Under the pieces are notes generated by a model that was not told the origin of the DNA, ran no database searches, and saw only the letters and a program-made list of their open reading frames with translations. From the NCBI RefSeq assembly GCF_042852765.1, contig NZ_AP031414.1: 64,000 nt of DNA; one strand, given 5' to 3'. The DNA comes from Schaedlerella glycyrrhizinilytica_A (lineage in GTDB: Bacteria > Bacillota > Clostridia > Lachnospirales > Lachnospiraceae). Both the position numbers and the translations under genes were made by a program. Below are positions 25,405 to 33,863 of this stretch, piece by piece (positions within the stretch are counted from its first letter, which is position 1; each line of letters opens with the position of its first letter).

Positions 25405-26257
25405 TCGAAATACGTTAAAGCAAAAAATGAAAAATTACCTGAATCATCCGGGCTCTCTGATCATGATGCTGCTTGTGATGTTCGGAGCGATCCTGACATT
25501 TCTTGTACTGATTTTTCTGATCGTTTACATTCTGGTACATGGAGTTCCGTACTTAAAGCCGTCGTTGTTCTCTCTGCATTACACGTCGGAGAACGCTTCG
25601 CTAATGCCGGCGCTGATCAACACGGTCATTATGACGGGACTGTCGCTTTTGATCGCTGTGCCGCTGGGGATTTTTGCGGCGATCTTTCTCGTGGAATATG
25701 CCAAACGCGGCAATAAATTCATGGGAGTGATCCGGCTGACAACAGAGACGCTTTCCGGAATCCCGTCCATTGTGTACGGGCTGTTCGGAATGTTGTTTTT
25801 TGTCAATACGCTGGGCTGGGGATTTTCCCTGCTGGCAGGTGCGTTCACTTTGTCGATCATGATTCTTCCGCTGATCATGCGTCAGACCGAAGAGTCTTTG
25901 AAATCGGTTCCGGATTCTTACAGGGAGGGAAGTTTCGGGCTGGGAGCGGGAAAACTGCGCACCGTATTTCGGATCGTACTTCCGTCTGCCGTACCGGGGA
26001 TCTTAGCGGGCGTCATTCTGGCGATCGGGCGGATCGTCGGGGAGACAGCGGCATTGATGTACACGGCGGGAACCGTGGCGAAAGTACCGTCCAGCGTGAT
26101 GGGATCCGGGCGGACATTGGCTGTACATATGTATAATCTCGCAAGCGAGGGACTCTACATGGATCAGGCGTATGCGACGGCCGTGGTACTGCTCGTCCTT
26201 GTTGTAGGGATCAATACCCTTTCGGGTGTCATTGCAAAACGCCTGACAAAAGCATAA
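25397..26257 (+). CDS. pstA: Phosphate ABC transporter permease PstA
   Basis: 286 residues, six membrane helices, EAA loop in TEESLKSVPDSYREGSFGLGAGKLRTVFRI region. GTG start at 25397, inside the end of pstC, with AGGAGGAGC upstream. Partner of PstC. Confidence 0.94.
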   Translation: MSNRNTLKQKMKNYLNHPGSLIMMLLVMFGAILTFLVLIFLIVYILVHGVPYLKPSLFSLHYTSENASLMPALINTVIMTGLSLLIAVPLGIFAAIFLVEYAKRGNKFMGVIRLTTETLSGIPSIVYGLFGMLFFVNTLGWGFSLLAGAFTLSIMILPLIMRQTEESLKSVPDSYREGSFGLGAGKLRTVFRIVLPSAVPGILAGVILAIGRIVGETAALMYTAGTVAKVPSSVMGSGRTLAVHMYNLASEGLYMDQAYATAVVLLVLVVGINTLSGVIAKRLTKA

Positions 26258-26306
26258 CGGACAGAGAACGGAACAGATGAAAGACAGAAAAAGAGAGGAT
26301 GGAAAC

Positions 26307-27056
26307 ATGTCAAAGATAAGCATCAGAAATCTGGACTTATATTATAGTGATTTTAAAGCCCTGAAAGATGTCAGCCTTGAAATAGAGGAAAATAAGATCA
26401 CCGCGTTTATCGGACCAAGCGGGTGCGGAAAATCCACGCTGTTAAAATCGATCAACCGGATGAACGATCTTGTGGAGGGATGCCGGATCGAGGGGCAGAT
26501 CCTGCTGGACGGAGAGGATATTTTTAAAAACATGGACGTCAACTTATTAAGAAAACGGGTGGGAATGGTGTTCCAGAAACCGAATCCGTTTCCGATGAGT
26601 ATTTATGATAACGTGGCGTACGGACCGCGCACCCATGGGATCCGTTCCAAAGCAAAACTGGATGATATCGTGGAGCGGTCGCTCCGCAATGCGGCGATCT
26701 GGGATGAGTGTAAAGACCGTCTGAAAAAGAGCGCGCTGGGGATGTCCGGCGGACAACAGCAGCGTCTCTGTATTGCAAGAGCGCTTGCGGTAGAACCGGA
26801 GGTACTTCTGATGGACGAACCGACATCGGCGCTGGATCCGATCTCTACATCGAAAATAGAAGACCTTGCGATGGAGCTGAAAAAAGACTATACTATTGTC
26901 ATGGTCACGCATAATATGCAGCAGGCAGTCCGCGTATCAGACAATACCGCTTTTTTCCTGCTCGGCGAGGTAGTGGAGTACAACGATACGGAGAAATTAT
27001 TTTCGATCCCGGCGGACAAGCGGACAGAAGATTATATTACAGGGAGGTTTGGCTGA
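26307..27056 (+). CDS. pstB: Phosphate ABC transporter ATPase PstB
   Basis: 249 residues. Walker A GPSGCGKSTLL, signature MSGGQQQRLCIARALA, Walker B VLLMDEPTSALDP, and the PstB-specific VFQKPNPFPMSIYDNVAYG. It powers the PstCA channel. ATG 26307 is preferred to an in-frame ATG at 26277, because AGAGAGGATGG lies before it and the product then starts like other PstB proteins. Confidence 0.97.
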   Translation: MSKISIRNLDLYYSDFKALKDVSLEIEENKITAFIGPSGCGKSTLLKSINRMNDLVEGCRIEGQILLDGEDIFKNMDVNLLRKRVGMVFQKPNPFPMSIYDNVAYGPRTHGIRSKAKLDDIVERSLRNAAIWDECKDRLKKSALGMSGGQQQRLCIARALAVEPEVLLMDEPTSALDPISTSKIEDLAMELKKDYTIVMVTHNMQQAVRVSDNTAFFLLGEVVEYNDTEKLFSIPADKRTEDYITGRFG

Positions 27057-27059
27057 TTT

Positions 27060-27728
27060 ATGCGGAACAGATTTGACAGACAATTACAGATTTTGGATGA
27101 GCAGCTTACTCATATGGGTGAACTTTGTGAAGTCGCGATCGCGAATGCGACGAAAGCGCTCCGGGAGGGGGATGCAAAGCAGGCGCGGGCAGTGATGGCC
27201 GCAGACGAAGAAATCGATCAGATGGAGAAAGACATCGAGCGGCTTTGTCTGAAACTGCTTTTGCAGCAGCAGCCGGTGGCAAAGGATCTCAGGAGGATTT
27301 CCGCGGCGCTCAAGATGATCACGGATATGGAGCGTATCGGGGATCAGACGTCGGATATTGCGGAGATCGTACTTTCCTCCAACGGATATTCCGAGGATGA
27401 ACTTGTGACGATCGGCGTGATGGCAGGGGAAGTCAGCAAGATGGTGCGCGACAGTGTCAACGCGTATGTATCCAAAGATCTGGAACTTGCAAAGAATGTG
27501 ATCCTGGAAGACGATGCGGTGGATACCTGCTTTGAGGAAGTCAAGGAGCAGATGATCGCCTATATCAAGGAAGAAAAAGGTCAGAGAGGCAAGCAGATCT
27601 TCGATCTGATCATGGTGACCAAGTATCTGGAACGAATCGGGGACCATGCGACAAACATTGCGGAGTGGGTGGAATTTTCCATTACGGGCGTGCACCGCAA
27701 CAATGCAATGCTGATGAAAGAAGACTAG
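27060..27728 (+). CDS. phoU: Phosphate signalling protein PhoU
   Basis: 222 residues, two three-helix PhoU repeats, each with the metal-binding E/D pattern: KMITDMERIGDQTSDIAEI and VTKYLERIGDHATNIAEWV. PhoU links the Pst transporter to the PhoR kinase and keeps the regulon off when phosphate is plentiful. Three bases separate it from pstB. Confidence 0.95.
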   Translation: MRNRFDRQLQILDEQLTHMGELCEVAIANATKALREGDAKQARAVMAADEEIDQMEKDIERLCLKLLLQQQPVAKDLRRISAALKMITDMERIGDQTSDIAEIVLSSNGYSEDELVTIGVMAGEVSKMVRDSVNAYVSKDLELAKNVILEDDAVDTCFEEVKEQMIAYIKEEKGQRGKQIFDLIMVTKYLERIGDHATNIAEWVEFSITGVHRNNAMLMKED

Positions 27729-27793
27729 GACGTTTGCCCAAAGGGACGGCGAAATGCACAAAGCAGGAGTAAATGGATAAAGGAGCTTAAAAA

Positions 27794-28474
27794 ATGATCT
27801 ATTGCGTAGAAGATGACGACAATATCCGGGAACTGGTGATCTATACATTGGAGACAACGGGGCTGAAAGCGAAAGGATTTGCGGAGGGAGCAGAATTTAT
27901 GGAGGCGCTGGCATTTGATACGCCGGAATTGATCTTGCTTGATATCATGCTTCCGGGGGAGGATGGTCTGGCAATTCTGCGCAAGCTGAAAAATTCTTCG
28001 AAGACAAAGGATATCCCGGTGATCATGGTGACGGCGAAAGGTACCGAATATGATAAAGTGATCGGTCTGGATTCCGGGGCGGACGACTATGTGACAAAAC
28101 CGTTCGGAATGATGGAACTGGTATCGCGGATCAAAGCCGTGCTGCGCCGTTCCGGTCAGACGGCAGATAAGGCGGATCTGGAGGTCGACGGTGTGAAGAT
28201 GAATGTGAAAAAGCATGAAGTAACGGTAGACGGTCAGACCGTAACCTTGACATTGAAAGAATACGAGCTGCTGGAGCGGCTGATGCGTAACCGGAATATC
28301 GTGCTGACAAGAGATCAGCTTCTGGAAGATATATGGGGGTATGATTTTGACGGAGAGACCCGTACCGTAGATGTACATGTGCGGACGCTCCGTCACAAAT
28401 TGGGAGAAAAAGGCGCGATCATCGAGACCGTGCGCGGTGTCGGTTATCGGATCGGAGAAGCGTATGAGAGCTAG
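27794..28474 (+). CDS. PhoB/PhoP-type response regulator
   Basis: 226 residues: receiver domain with acidic pair EDDDN, phosphoacceptor Asp in LILLDIMLPGEDGL, and Lys in YVTKPFGMMEL, then an OmpR-type winged helix (YELLERLMRNRNIVLTRDQL; DVHVRTLRHKLG). Its position behind phoU marks it as regulator of the phosphate genes. It overlaps the kinase by 11 nt. Confidence 0.92.
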   Translation: MIYCVEDDDNIRELVIYTLETTGLKAKGFAEGAEFMEALAFDTPELILLDIMLPGEDGLAILRKLKNSSKTKDIPVIMVTAKGTEYDKVIGLDSGADDYVTKPFGMMELVSRIKAVLRRSGQTADKADLEVDGVKMNVKKHEVTVDGQTVTLTLKEYELLERLMRNRNIVLTRDQLLEDIWGYDFDGETRTVDVHVRTLRHKLGEKGAIIETVRGVGYRIGEAYES

Positions 28475-29774
28475 AATACAGAAAACAATGGTGCTAATCC
28501 TCGGATTGGCACTGCTTCTTTCTTATGGATTTTTTTCGTTTATTGTCTATTATCAGAATTTAAGCCTACTCAAATCCGAGGTGAAGCAGGAAGCGCGTTA
28601 TATCCGGACTGCCGTGGACATTGTCGGTTCGGATTATTTGGAACGTCTGGATAATGTAGAAGTGAATACGCGGGTGACACGGATCGGGGCGGACGGAACC
28701 GTGCTTTATGATTCCGGAGGAGACGAGCGCCTTTTGGAAAATCACAAAGGCAGAGAGGAAGTAAAGCAGGCGCTTGCTTCCGGAGAGGGCGAGATCACGA
28801 GAATGTCGGATACACGGGACCGGGAGATGTATTATTATGCGACGATGCTGGACGACGGAACCGTACTTCGCGTGTCTAAGAATATGGAGAGCCTTGCGGG
28901 AACAGCGTTTCGGATGCTTCCGGTCATGTTTTTGATCGCTGCGGTGATGATCCTGCTCACGGTCATTCTTGCAAGCTGGCAGACACGCCGTCTGATCAAA
29001 CCGATTAACGAACTGGATATCGAACATCCGCTGGATAATATGGTATATGAGGAACTGACCCCGCTTTTGACTGCGATGGATCAGAGCAACCGGGAAAAAG
29101 AGGAAGTCTCGAATATGAGAAAAGAGTTTTCGGCAAATGTTTCCCACGAGCTGAAGACGCCGCTGACCTCCATCTCCGGTTATGCGGAGATCATGAAAAA
29201 CGGGCTCGTAAGACCGCAGGATATTCCGAACTTTTCCGAGCGCATATATAAGGAAGCGCGACGTCTGATCACACTGGTCGAGGATATCATCAAATTATCG
29301 AAGCTGGATGAGGAGTCGGTGGAACTGGAAAAAGAAGACGTGGAGTTGTATGGACTTTGCAGAGAGATCGTAAGCCGCCTGTCGCCGCAGGCAAATGCGC
29401 GCCGTGTTCAGGTGAGCGTGCAGGGAGAGCAGGTCGTTTACCGTGGAATCCGGCAGATCCTGGATGAGATGATCTATAATATCTGTGAGAATGCGATCAA
29501 GTATAACAATGAGGGCGGACGTGTGGTCGTCTGGTGCGGAAAAACTCTGAACGGAGCAAAGATCAGTGTGACAGACAACGGGATCGGGATTCCGGAGGAA
29601 CATCTGGAGCGGATTTTTGAACGTTTTTACCGGGTCGACAAAAGTCATTCCAAAGAACGGGGCGGAACCGGGCTTGGCTTGTCCATTGTCAAACACGGCG
29701 CGATCCTGCACGGGGCAAACGTACAGGTGGAGAGCAAGGTCGGAGAGGGAACGCGGATCGATATCTTATTTTAG
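28464..29774 (+). CDS. PhoR-type sensor histidine kinase
   Basis: 436 residues: membrane helix near residues 8-28, extracellular sensor segment to about 148, second helix (LPVMFLIAAVMILLTVILAS), H-box VSHELKTPLTSISGY, N-box and G boxes (ITDNGIGIP..; GGTGLGLSIVKHG). ATG 28464 lies inside the regulator gene. The extracytoplasmic segment (about 120 residues) is longer than in kinases that lack a sensor domain and resembles the PAS-like fold of PhoR sensors, though this was not tested. Confidence 0.92.
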   Translation: MRARIQKTMVLILGLALLLSYGFFSFIVYYQNLSLLKSEVKQEARYIRTAVDIVGSDYLERLDNVEVNTRVTRIGADGTVLYDSGGDERLLENHKGREEVKQALASGEGEITRMSDTRDREMYYYATMLDDGTVLRVSKNMESLAGTAFRMLPVMFLIAAVMILLTVILASWQTRRLIKPINELDIEHPLDNMVYEELTPLLTAMDQSNREKEEVSNMRKEFSANVSHELKTPLTSISGYAEIMKNGLVRPQDIPNFSERIYKEARRLITLVEDIIKLSKLDEESVELEKEDVELYGLCREIVSRLSPQANARRVQVSVQGEQVVYRGIRQILDEMIYNICENAIKYNNEGGRVVVWCGKTLNGAKISVTDNGIGIPEEHLERIFERFYRVDKSHSKERGGTGLGLSIVKHGAILHGANVQVESKVGEGTRIDILF

Positions 29775-29830
29775 ACCGCAGATCAGAGGTAAGAATGAAG
29801 TGGATAAGCGTGAAGTGATTCAAACTTTCA

Positions 29831-29859
29831 TTGACAAACAGAACCTGAATCGGTATGAT
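29831..29859 (+). promoter_or_regulatory. Promoter of the duplicated CmpB-type gene
   Basis: TTGACA (29831-29836), 17 nt, TATGAT (29854-29859). A small AGAGAAATCTCT hairpin follows near the start of the transcript. Confidence 0.8.
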
Positions 29860-29936
29860 GTTCTGATATAGAGAAATCTCTGCAGCCAATTTAGAAAAAG
29901 CAGCGGATTTGTCGGTGATACAAAGGAGGAAATAGT

Positions 29937-31289
29937 TTGAATTACACAGCGTATGATCTGTTGTGGTTTTTCCTGATTTACAGTGTCCTCGGATGGGGCG
30001 TCGGAACAGCGGCAGCGGCGATCAGAAAAAGAAAATTTATCGACGTAGGTTTTTTATACGGTCCATGGTGTCCGGCATACGGATTCGGGGGAATCGCATT
30101 TGCCGTTCTTTTAACAGAACTGCGGCATGATCTTCCGTTTTTGTTCTTGGGCGGTATGGTCGTGGCGTTCCTTGTCACTTATATGACCGGAGGAATGCTG
30201 GAATATGTGTTCCACCGCAAATGGTGGGATTATTCGCGGAAGCGTTTTCAGTTCGGCGGACGCGTCAATCTGCCTTATGTGGTTGTGTGGGGCGTGGCCG
30301 CGGTCGGAAGTATCTGCTTTTTCAATCCGCTTTTAATGCGCGGGATCGCGATGCTGCCGCGCTGGGCAGGCGATATTTTACTGCCGGTCATTTATGTGGT
30401 CCTGTTTTTGGATTTTATCGGAACAATCAGCGGTGTGCTGGCGACCAAATCCAAACTCCGGAAAAGCGGACTGGTAGGTACGGTTTCCGAGAGTCTCCAA
30501 AAACAGGCAGATTTCTTAGGTGAAGGTCTGACTGGATTTGTCCTGCGGCATTTCGGAAATCGTTATCCGGAACTGAAGATCGAGAAGCTTTTGGAAGCGG
30601 AACTGGAACGGGAGAAACGGCTGGAAGAAGAGAAAGAAAAAGCCGGCAGATTTGCGGTCGGCTGCGGATTTTACAAACTGGTCAGTCTGTTTTTTATCGG
30701 TGCGTTCCTGGGGGATGTGACCGAGACGATCTTCTGTCTTGTGACAAGCGGTCGGCTGATGAGCCGGAGCAGTGTGGTCTACGGACCGTTCAGTATCGTA
30801 TGGGGGCTCGGAGCCGTTTTTCTGACGATGATCCTTTATCAGTACCGCAATAAAAGCGACAGTTTTATCTTTGTGTTCGGAACCGTGCTGGGCGGTGCAT
30901 ATGAATACGCCTGCAGTGTGTTTACCGAGCTGGTGTTCGGAACCGTATTTTGGGATTACAGTAAGATCCCGTTCAACCTTGGTGGCAGGATCAACTTGCT
31001 GTATTGCTTTTTCTGGGGGATCGCGGCGGTTGTATGGATGCGCGTTTTGTATCCGAGACTGTCGGACTGGATCGAAAAGATTCCGAAGAAAGCCGGAGAA
31101 ACCGCTACATGGATCTTAGTCGTTTTTATGATATTCAATATCCTGATGTCGGGAATGGCGCTGGGACGATATACCGAACGCCATACCGGAGAAAAGAAAG
31201 CGGGAAATGCAGTCGAAGAATTTCTTGACGATCATTTCCCGGATGAACGGATGGAGAGGATCTATCCGAATGCAAAAGTAGTAGAATAA
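29937..31289 (+). CDS. Duplicated CmpB-type (putative ABC-transporter type IV) membrane protein
   Basis: 450 residues with about ten membrane segments, built from two related halves. Half one: FFLIYSVLGWGVGTAAAAIR, LEYVFHRKWWDYSRKRFQFG, GRVNLPYVVVWGVAA. Half two: LFFIGAFLGDVTETIFCLVT, FTELVFGTVFWDYSKIPFNL, GRINLLYCFFWGIAAVVW. The shared W-D-Y-S...GGR-x-N-L pattern is typical of the PF06541 family, usually present once. The start is TTG 29937: AAAGGAGG lies 7 nt upstream and no ATG is near. The halves are joined by a charged, coiled-coil-like linker (residues 205-240). Function unknown. Confidence 0.85.
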   Translation: MNYTAYDLLWFFLIYSVLGWGVGTAAAAIRKRKFIDVGFLYGPWCPAYGFGGIAFAVLLTELRHDLPFLFLGGMVVAFLVTYMTGGMLEYVFHRKWWDYSRKRFQFGGRVNLPYVVVWGVAAVGSICFFNPLLMRGIAMLPRWAGDILLPVIYVVLFLDFIGTISGVLATKSKLRKSGLVGTVSESLQKQADFLGEGLTGFVLRHFGNRYPELKIEKLLEAELEREKRLEEEKEKAGRFAVGCGFYKLVSLFFIGAFLGDVTETIFCLVTSGRLMSRSSVVYGPFSIVWGLGAVFLTMILYQYRNKSDSFIFVFGTVLGGAYEYACSVFTELVFGTVFWDYSKIPFNLGGRINLLYCFFWGIAAVVWMRVLYPRLSDWIEKIPKKAGETATWILVVFMIFNILMSGMALGRYTERHTGEKKAGNAVEEFLDDHFPDERMERIYPNAKVVE

Positions 31290-31293
31290 TCAC

Positions 31294-31348
31294 ATTCGGC
31301 GTTTCCGTTTAGGATCATGGCTTTGCCGTCCGTGCGGGAACGCCGAAT
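31294..31348. repeat. Inverted repeat between convergent genes
   Basis: ATTCGGCGTTTCCG (31294-31307) and CGGGAACGCCGAAT (31335-31348) pair with one G-U. The right arm encodes part of the AraC C terminus. It may serve as a factor-assisted end point for the plus-strand gene; no T run is present. Confidence 0.5.
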
Positions 31349-32169
31349 TCTGCTTTATAAGCTCTCGCAAACGTCGTATAATCCCGGAATCCGGATGAAA
31401 AACAGGCTTCCGTTACATTCATGCCGGAGGCAATGGAATCCCGGGCGAGCAAAAGCCGGCGATAAGTGATATAACTTCCGATCGTGTATCCGGTTTCGGA
31501 TTTGAAAAGGCGCATCATGTGATATTTGCTGAGATAGAAAGTCTGCGCCAGAAAATCAATGGGGAGGGGTTCCGTCAGATGGGAGTTGATATAATTTAAG
31601 ATCTCTACGATCTTCGGATTGGCCAGACCACGATCCAGATAGCCGATCCTGCGGTTTTGGACCGCACGGTTCAGTTGGATCATAAATTCCAGAAATAAAG
31701 TCTGCCTGTACAGTCCGGAAGCATAGCCTGTGTCTTCAAAGGAATGTTCCAGCCGGTGGATCGCGTGCAGGAGCGCACTCTTTTCCGGGGAGGGGATGCG
31801 CAGTACATGGGAATGCTTTGTCTTTGCGCGAAGAAAGCAGTCGCTCAGATCATACTCGTCTGTCCGATAGGTTTCCATGAATCCCGGTGAAATGTAGACG
31901 ATGATCCGTTCGTAGGGGACGGAAGCATCCGTTTCCACCCGATGGATATCGTTCCGGTTGACGAGCACAATGTCGTAAGGCTCCAGTTCATAACATGTTC
32001 CCTCTATATAATAACGCACGTTTCCTTTCAGAAAAATAGTGATCTTGTGAAATTCATGATAATGAAATTCAAATTCATTTGCCAGTTGATCTTTGAGATG
32101 AAAAATGCGGAAATCGCTGTTGAGATAGCCGCGTTTGCCGTATTCTTCGGTCGGGTATCTGTCCGACAT
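31315..32169 (-). CDS. AraC family transcriptional regulator
   Basis: About 284 residues. N-terminal cupin domain (FEFHYHEFHKITIFLKGNVR, YELEPYDIVLVNRNDIH), then two helix-turn-helix motifs (IDFLAQTFYLSKYHMMRLFK and VTEACFSSGFRDYTTFARAY). ATG 32169 is preferred; a TTG two codons upstream is closer to AAGGAGA but less likely. It faces dapF divergently. The cupin suggests a small-molecule ligand such as a sugar; no metabolic genes adjoin to say which. Confidence 0.9.
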   Translation of the reverse strand: MSDRYPTEEYGKRGYLNSDFRIFHLKDQLANEFEFHYHEFHKITIFLKGNVRYYIEGTCYELEPYDIVLVNRNDIHRVETDASVPYERIIVYISPGFMETYRTDEYDLSDCFLRAKTKHSHVLRIPSPEKSALLHAIHRLEHSFEDTGYASGLYRQTLFLEFMIQLNRAVQNRRIGYLDRGLANPKIVEILNYINSHLTEPLPIDFLAQTFYLSKYHMMRLFKSETGYTIGSYITYRRLLLARDSIASGMNVTEACFSSGFRDYTTFARAYKAEFGVPARTAKP

Positions 32170-32358
32170 GAGCAATGGTCTCCTTTCTTGGCATGTAAAT
32201 CAGGTTTCATTTTTAATATACAGCATTATTTGCAATATAAAAAGCACTTTATATATATTTCTGACAAAAAATGCCTGATATAATAAAAGAAACCATTCAT
32301 ATAATAAAGAAGAGATTTATGGAAAAAGAACGGAATGCAGGCGCAAGGAGGTCATATC

Positions 32359-33216
32359 ATGAAGATGGTGTTGGAACGGTATCATGGACTGGGAAATGAT
32401 TATCTGGTATTTGATCCGAATAAAAATGAGCTGGAGCTGAACCCAAAGAATGTATCGATGCTTTGTAACCGGAATATGGGACTTGGATCGGACGGTATTC
32501 TGGAGGGACCGATTCTCGGTGAAAAACATATGGCGGTGCGGATCTGGAATCCGGACGGAAGCATTGCACAAAAGAGTGGAAACGGCGTCCGCATTTTTGC
32601 GAAATATTTGAAAGATGCGGGATATGTACAAAAGAAAAAATACGAGCTTTTGACGGACGGCGGGGAAGTGGAGATCACTTATCTCAATGAAGACGGAAGC
32701 AGGCTTCGTGTGTCGATGGGAAAACTTTCGTTCTGGAGCGATGAGGTTCCGGTGACGGGAGAGCGCCGCGAAGTGATCAATGAAGATATGGTATTCGGTA
32801 ACACACTCTATCCGGCAACATGTGTGTCTGTGGGAAATCCGCACTGTGTGATCCCGATGCGTGAGATTTCCAAACCGCTTGTATGCAAGATCGGAAACTT
32901 TTCCGAGATGGCGAGATATTTTCCGGAGCGTGTGAATACAGAGATCATGCGTGTGGACGATGAGAATCAGATCTCGATCGAGACGTATGAGCGCGGAGCA
33001 GGATATACGATGGCGACCGGGACCGGAGCCTGTGCGGCTGCGGCGGTGGCGTACAAACTCGGGATGACCGGGAATAAAGTGGTCGTGCATATGCCGGGCG
33101 GCGACCTGCAGGTGGAAATTGATGAGGACTGGCAGGCATATATGACCGGAGATGTGTTCTATGTGGCGAAAGTGACGCTGAGCAGTGAATTTGCGGAAAA
33201 ACTGCGCGCATTATAA
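32359..33216 (+). CDS. dapF: Diaminopimelate epimerase-like protein lacking the first catalytic Cys
   Basis: 285 residues of the DapF fold: LERYHGLGNDYLVFD at the N terminus, and MATGTGACAAAVAYK holding the second catalytic Cys (residue 225). The first active-site motif, normally CGNG(I/V)R with Cys near 73, reads KSGNGVRIFAKYL: Ser occupies residue 73. The Ser codon is AGT. Both thiols are needed in characterised epimerases, so either Ser substitutes or the protein has changed chemistry. ATG 32359 follows AAGGAGGTC. Lysine/peptidoglycan pathway by family; dapA lies 30 kb away. Confidence 0.82.
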   Translation: MKMVLERYHGLGNDYLVFDPNKNELELNPKNVSMLCNRNMGLGSDGILEGPILGEKHMAVRIWNPDGSIAQKSGNGVRIFAKYLKDAGYVQKKKYELLTDGGEVEITYLNEDGSRLRVSMGKLSFWSDEVPVTGERREVINEDMVFGNTLYPATCVSVGNPHCVIPMREISKPLVCKIGNFSEMARYFPERVNTEIMRVDDENQISIETYERGAGYTMATGTGACAAAAVAYKLGMTGNKVVVHMPGGDLQVEIDEDWQAYMTGDVFYVAKVTLSSEFAEKLRAL

Positions 33217-33242
33217 TGTGAGAAGAGAATCGTGAGAGAATC

Positions 33243-33315
33243 AAAAGGTCTGTATATCGGCAAAGCTGCGGGGACAACATGAAAAATCCCGTGGAGCCGG
33301 TATACAGGCTTTTTG
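33243..33315 (+). terminator. Terminator after dapF
   Basis: GTCTGTATATCGGC pairs with GCCGGTATACAGGC (two G-U pairs), the stem is prolonged by GCGGGGA/TCCCG, and CTTTTTG follows. An unusually long stem. Confidence 0.8.
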
Positions 33316-33352
33316 TCTGTGAAGTGATATGGGGGCTTCTTTCACTCTGTGC

Positions 33353-33381
33353 TTGCGTGGGGCGGTGGATTGTGCTATGAT
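33353..33381 (+). promoter_or_regulatory. Promoter of the GntR-clpC operon
   Basis: TTGCGT (33353-33358), 17 nt, TATGAT (33376-33381). No CtsR heptad repeat is seen near it. Confidence 0.6.
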
Positions 33382-33456
33382 ACCTATAACAGCGTCGGCA
33401 GTTTCCGCCCGGATAAAGTTTTCGAGGGAACGGCGCTGTACAAAGGAGAAGATGTT

Positions 33457-33834
33457 ATGTTGATAGAGGTTGATTTTAACAGCAGCGAGGCTATTTATAT
33501 CCAGCTTCGCAACCAGATCATTCTTGGGATCGCCACATCTACGATACAGGAGGGCGATTCGCTTCCGTCTGTGCGCCAGCTGGCTGAGACAGTCGGTGTG
33601 AACATGCATACAGTGAACAAAGCATATAATGTGCTTAAGCAGGAGGGCTTTATCAGTCTTGACAAGAGACGGGGAGCGGTGATCGCGTTGGATGCCGATA
33701 AGCTGAAAGCGTTGGAGGAGATGCGTGAACAGCTTCGGATCATTCTTGCAAAAGGATGCTGCAAGAATATTACCAGAGAGGAAGTGCACGAACTGGTGGA
33801 CGAGATCTTTGAGGAATACGGAGCTCTCGTATGA
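33457..33834 (+). CDS. GntR family regulator, YtrA type
   Basis: 125 residues: a GntR winged helix (AIYIQLRNQIILGIATSTIQ, LPSVRQLAETVGVNMHTVNK) with only a short helical tail (KLKALEEMREQLRIILAKGC), as in the YtrA subfamily. ATG 33457 has AAAGGAG upstream. The end overlaps the region before clpC (an ATG at 33831 overlaps the stop). YtrA regulators usually govern ABC transporters; here the partner is a Clp ATPase. Confidence 0.9.
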   Translation: MLIEVDFNSSEAIYIQLRNQIILGIATSTIQEGDSLPSVRQLAETVGVNMHTVNKAYNVLKQEGFISLDKRRGAVIALDADKLKALEEMREQLRIILAKGCCKNITREEVHELVDEIFEEYGALV

Positions 33835-33863
33835 CAGAAATAGGAAAACAGGAGATAGAATTT

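Noticed and set aside
33349..33456. Longer start for the GntR regulator
   Set aside because: The extra 36 residues would cover the promoter at 33353-33381 and do not resemble GntR N termini; AAAGGAG lies before ATG 33457.
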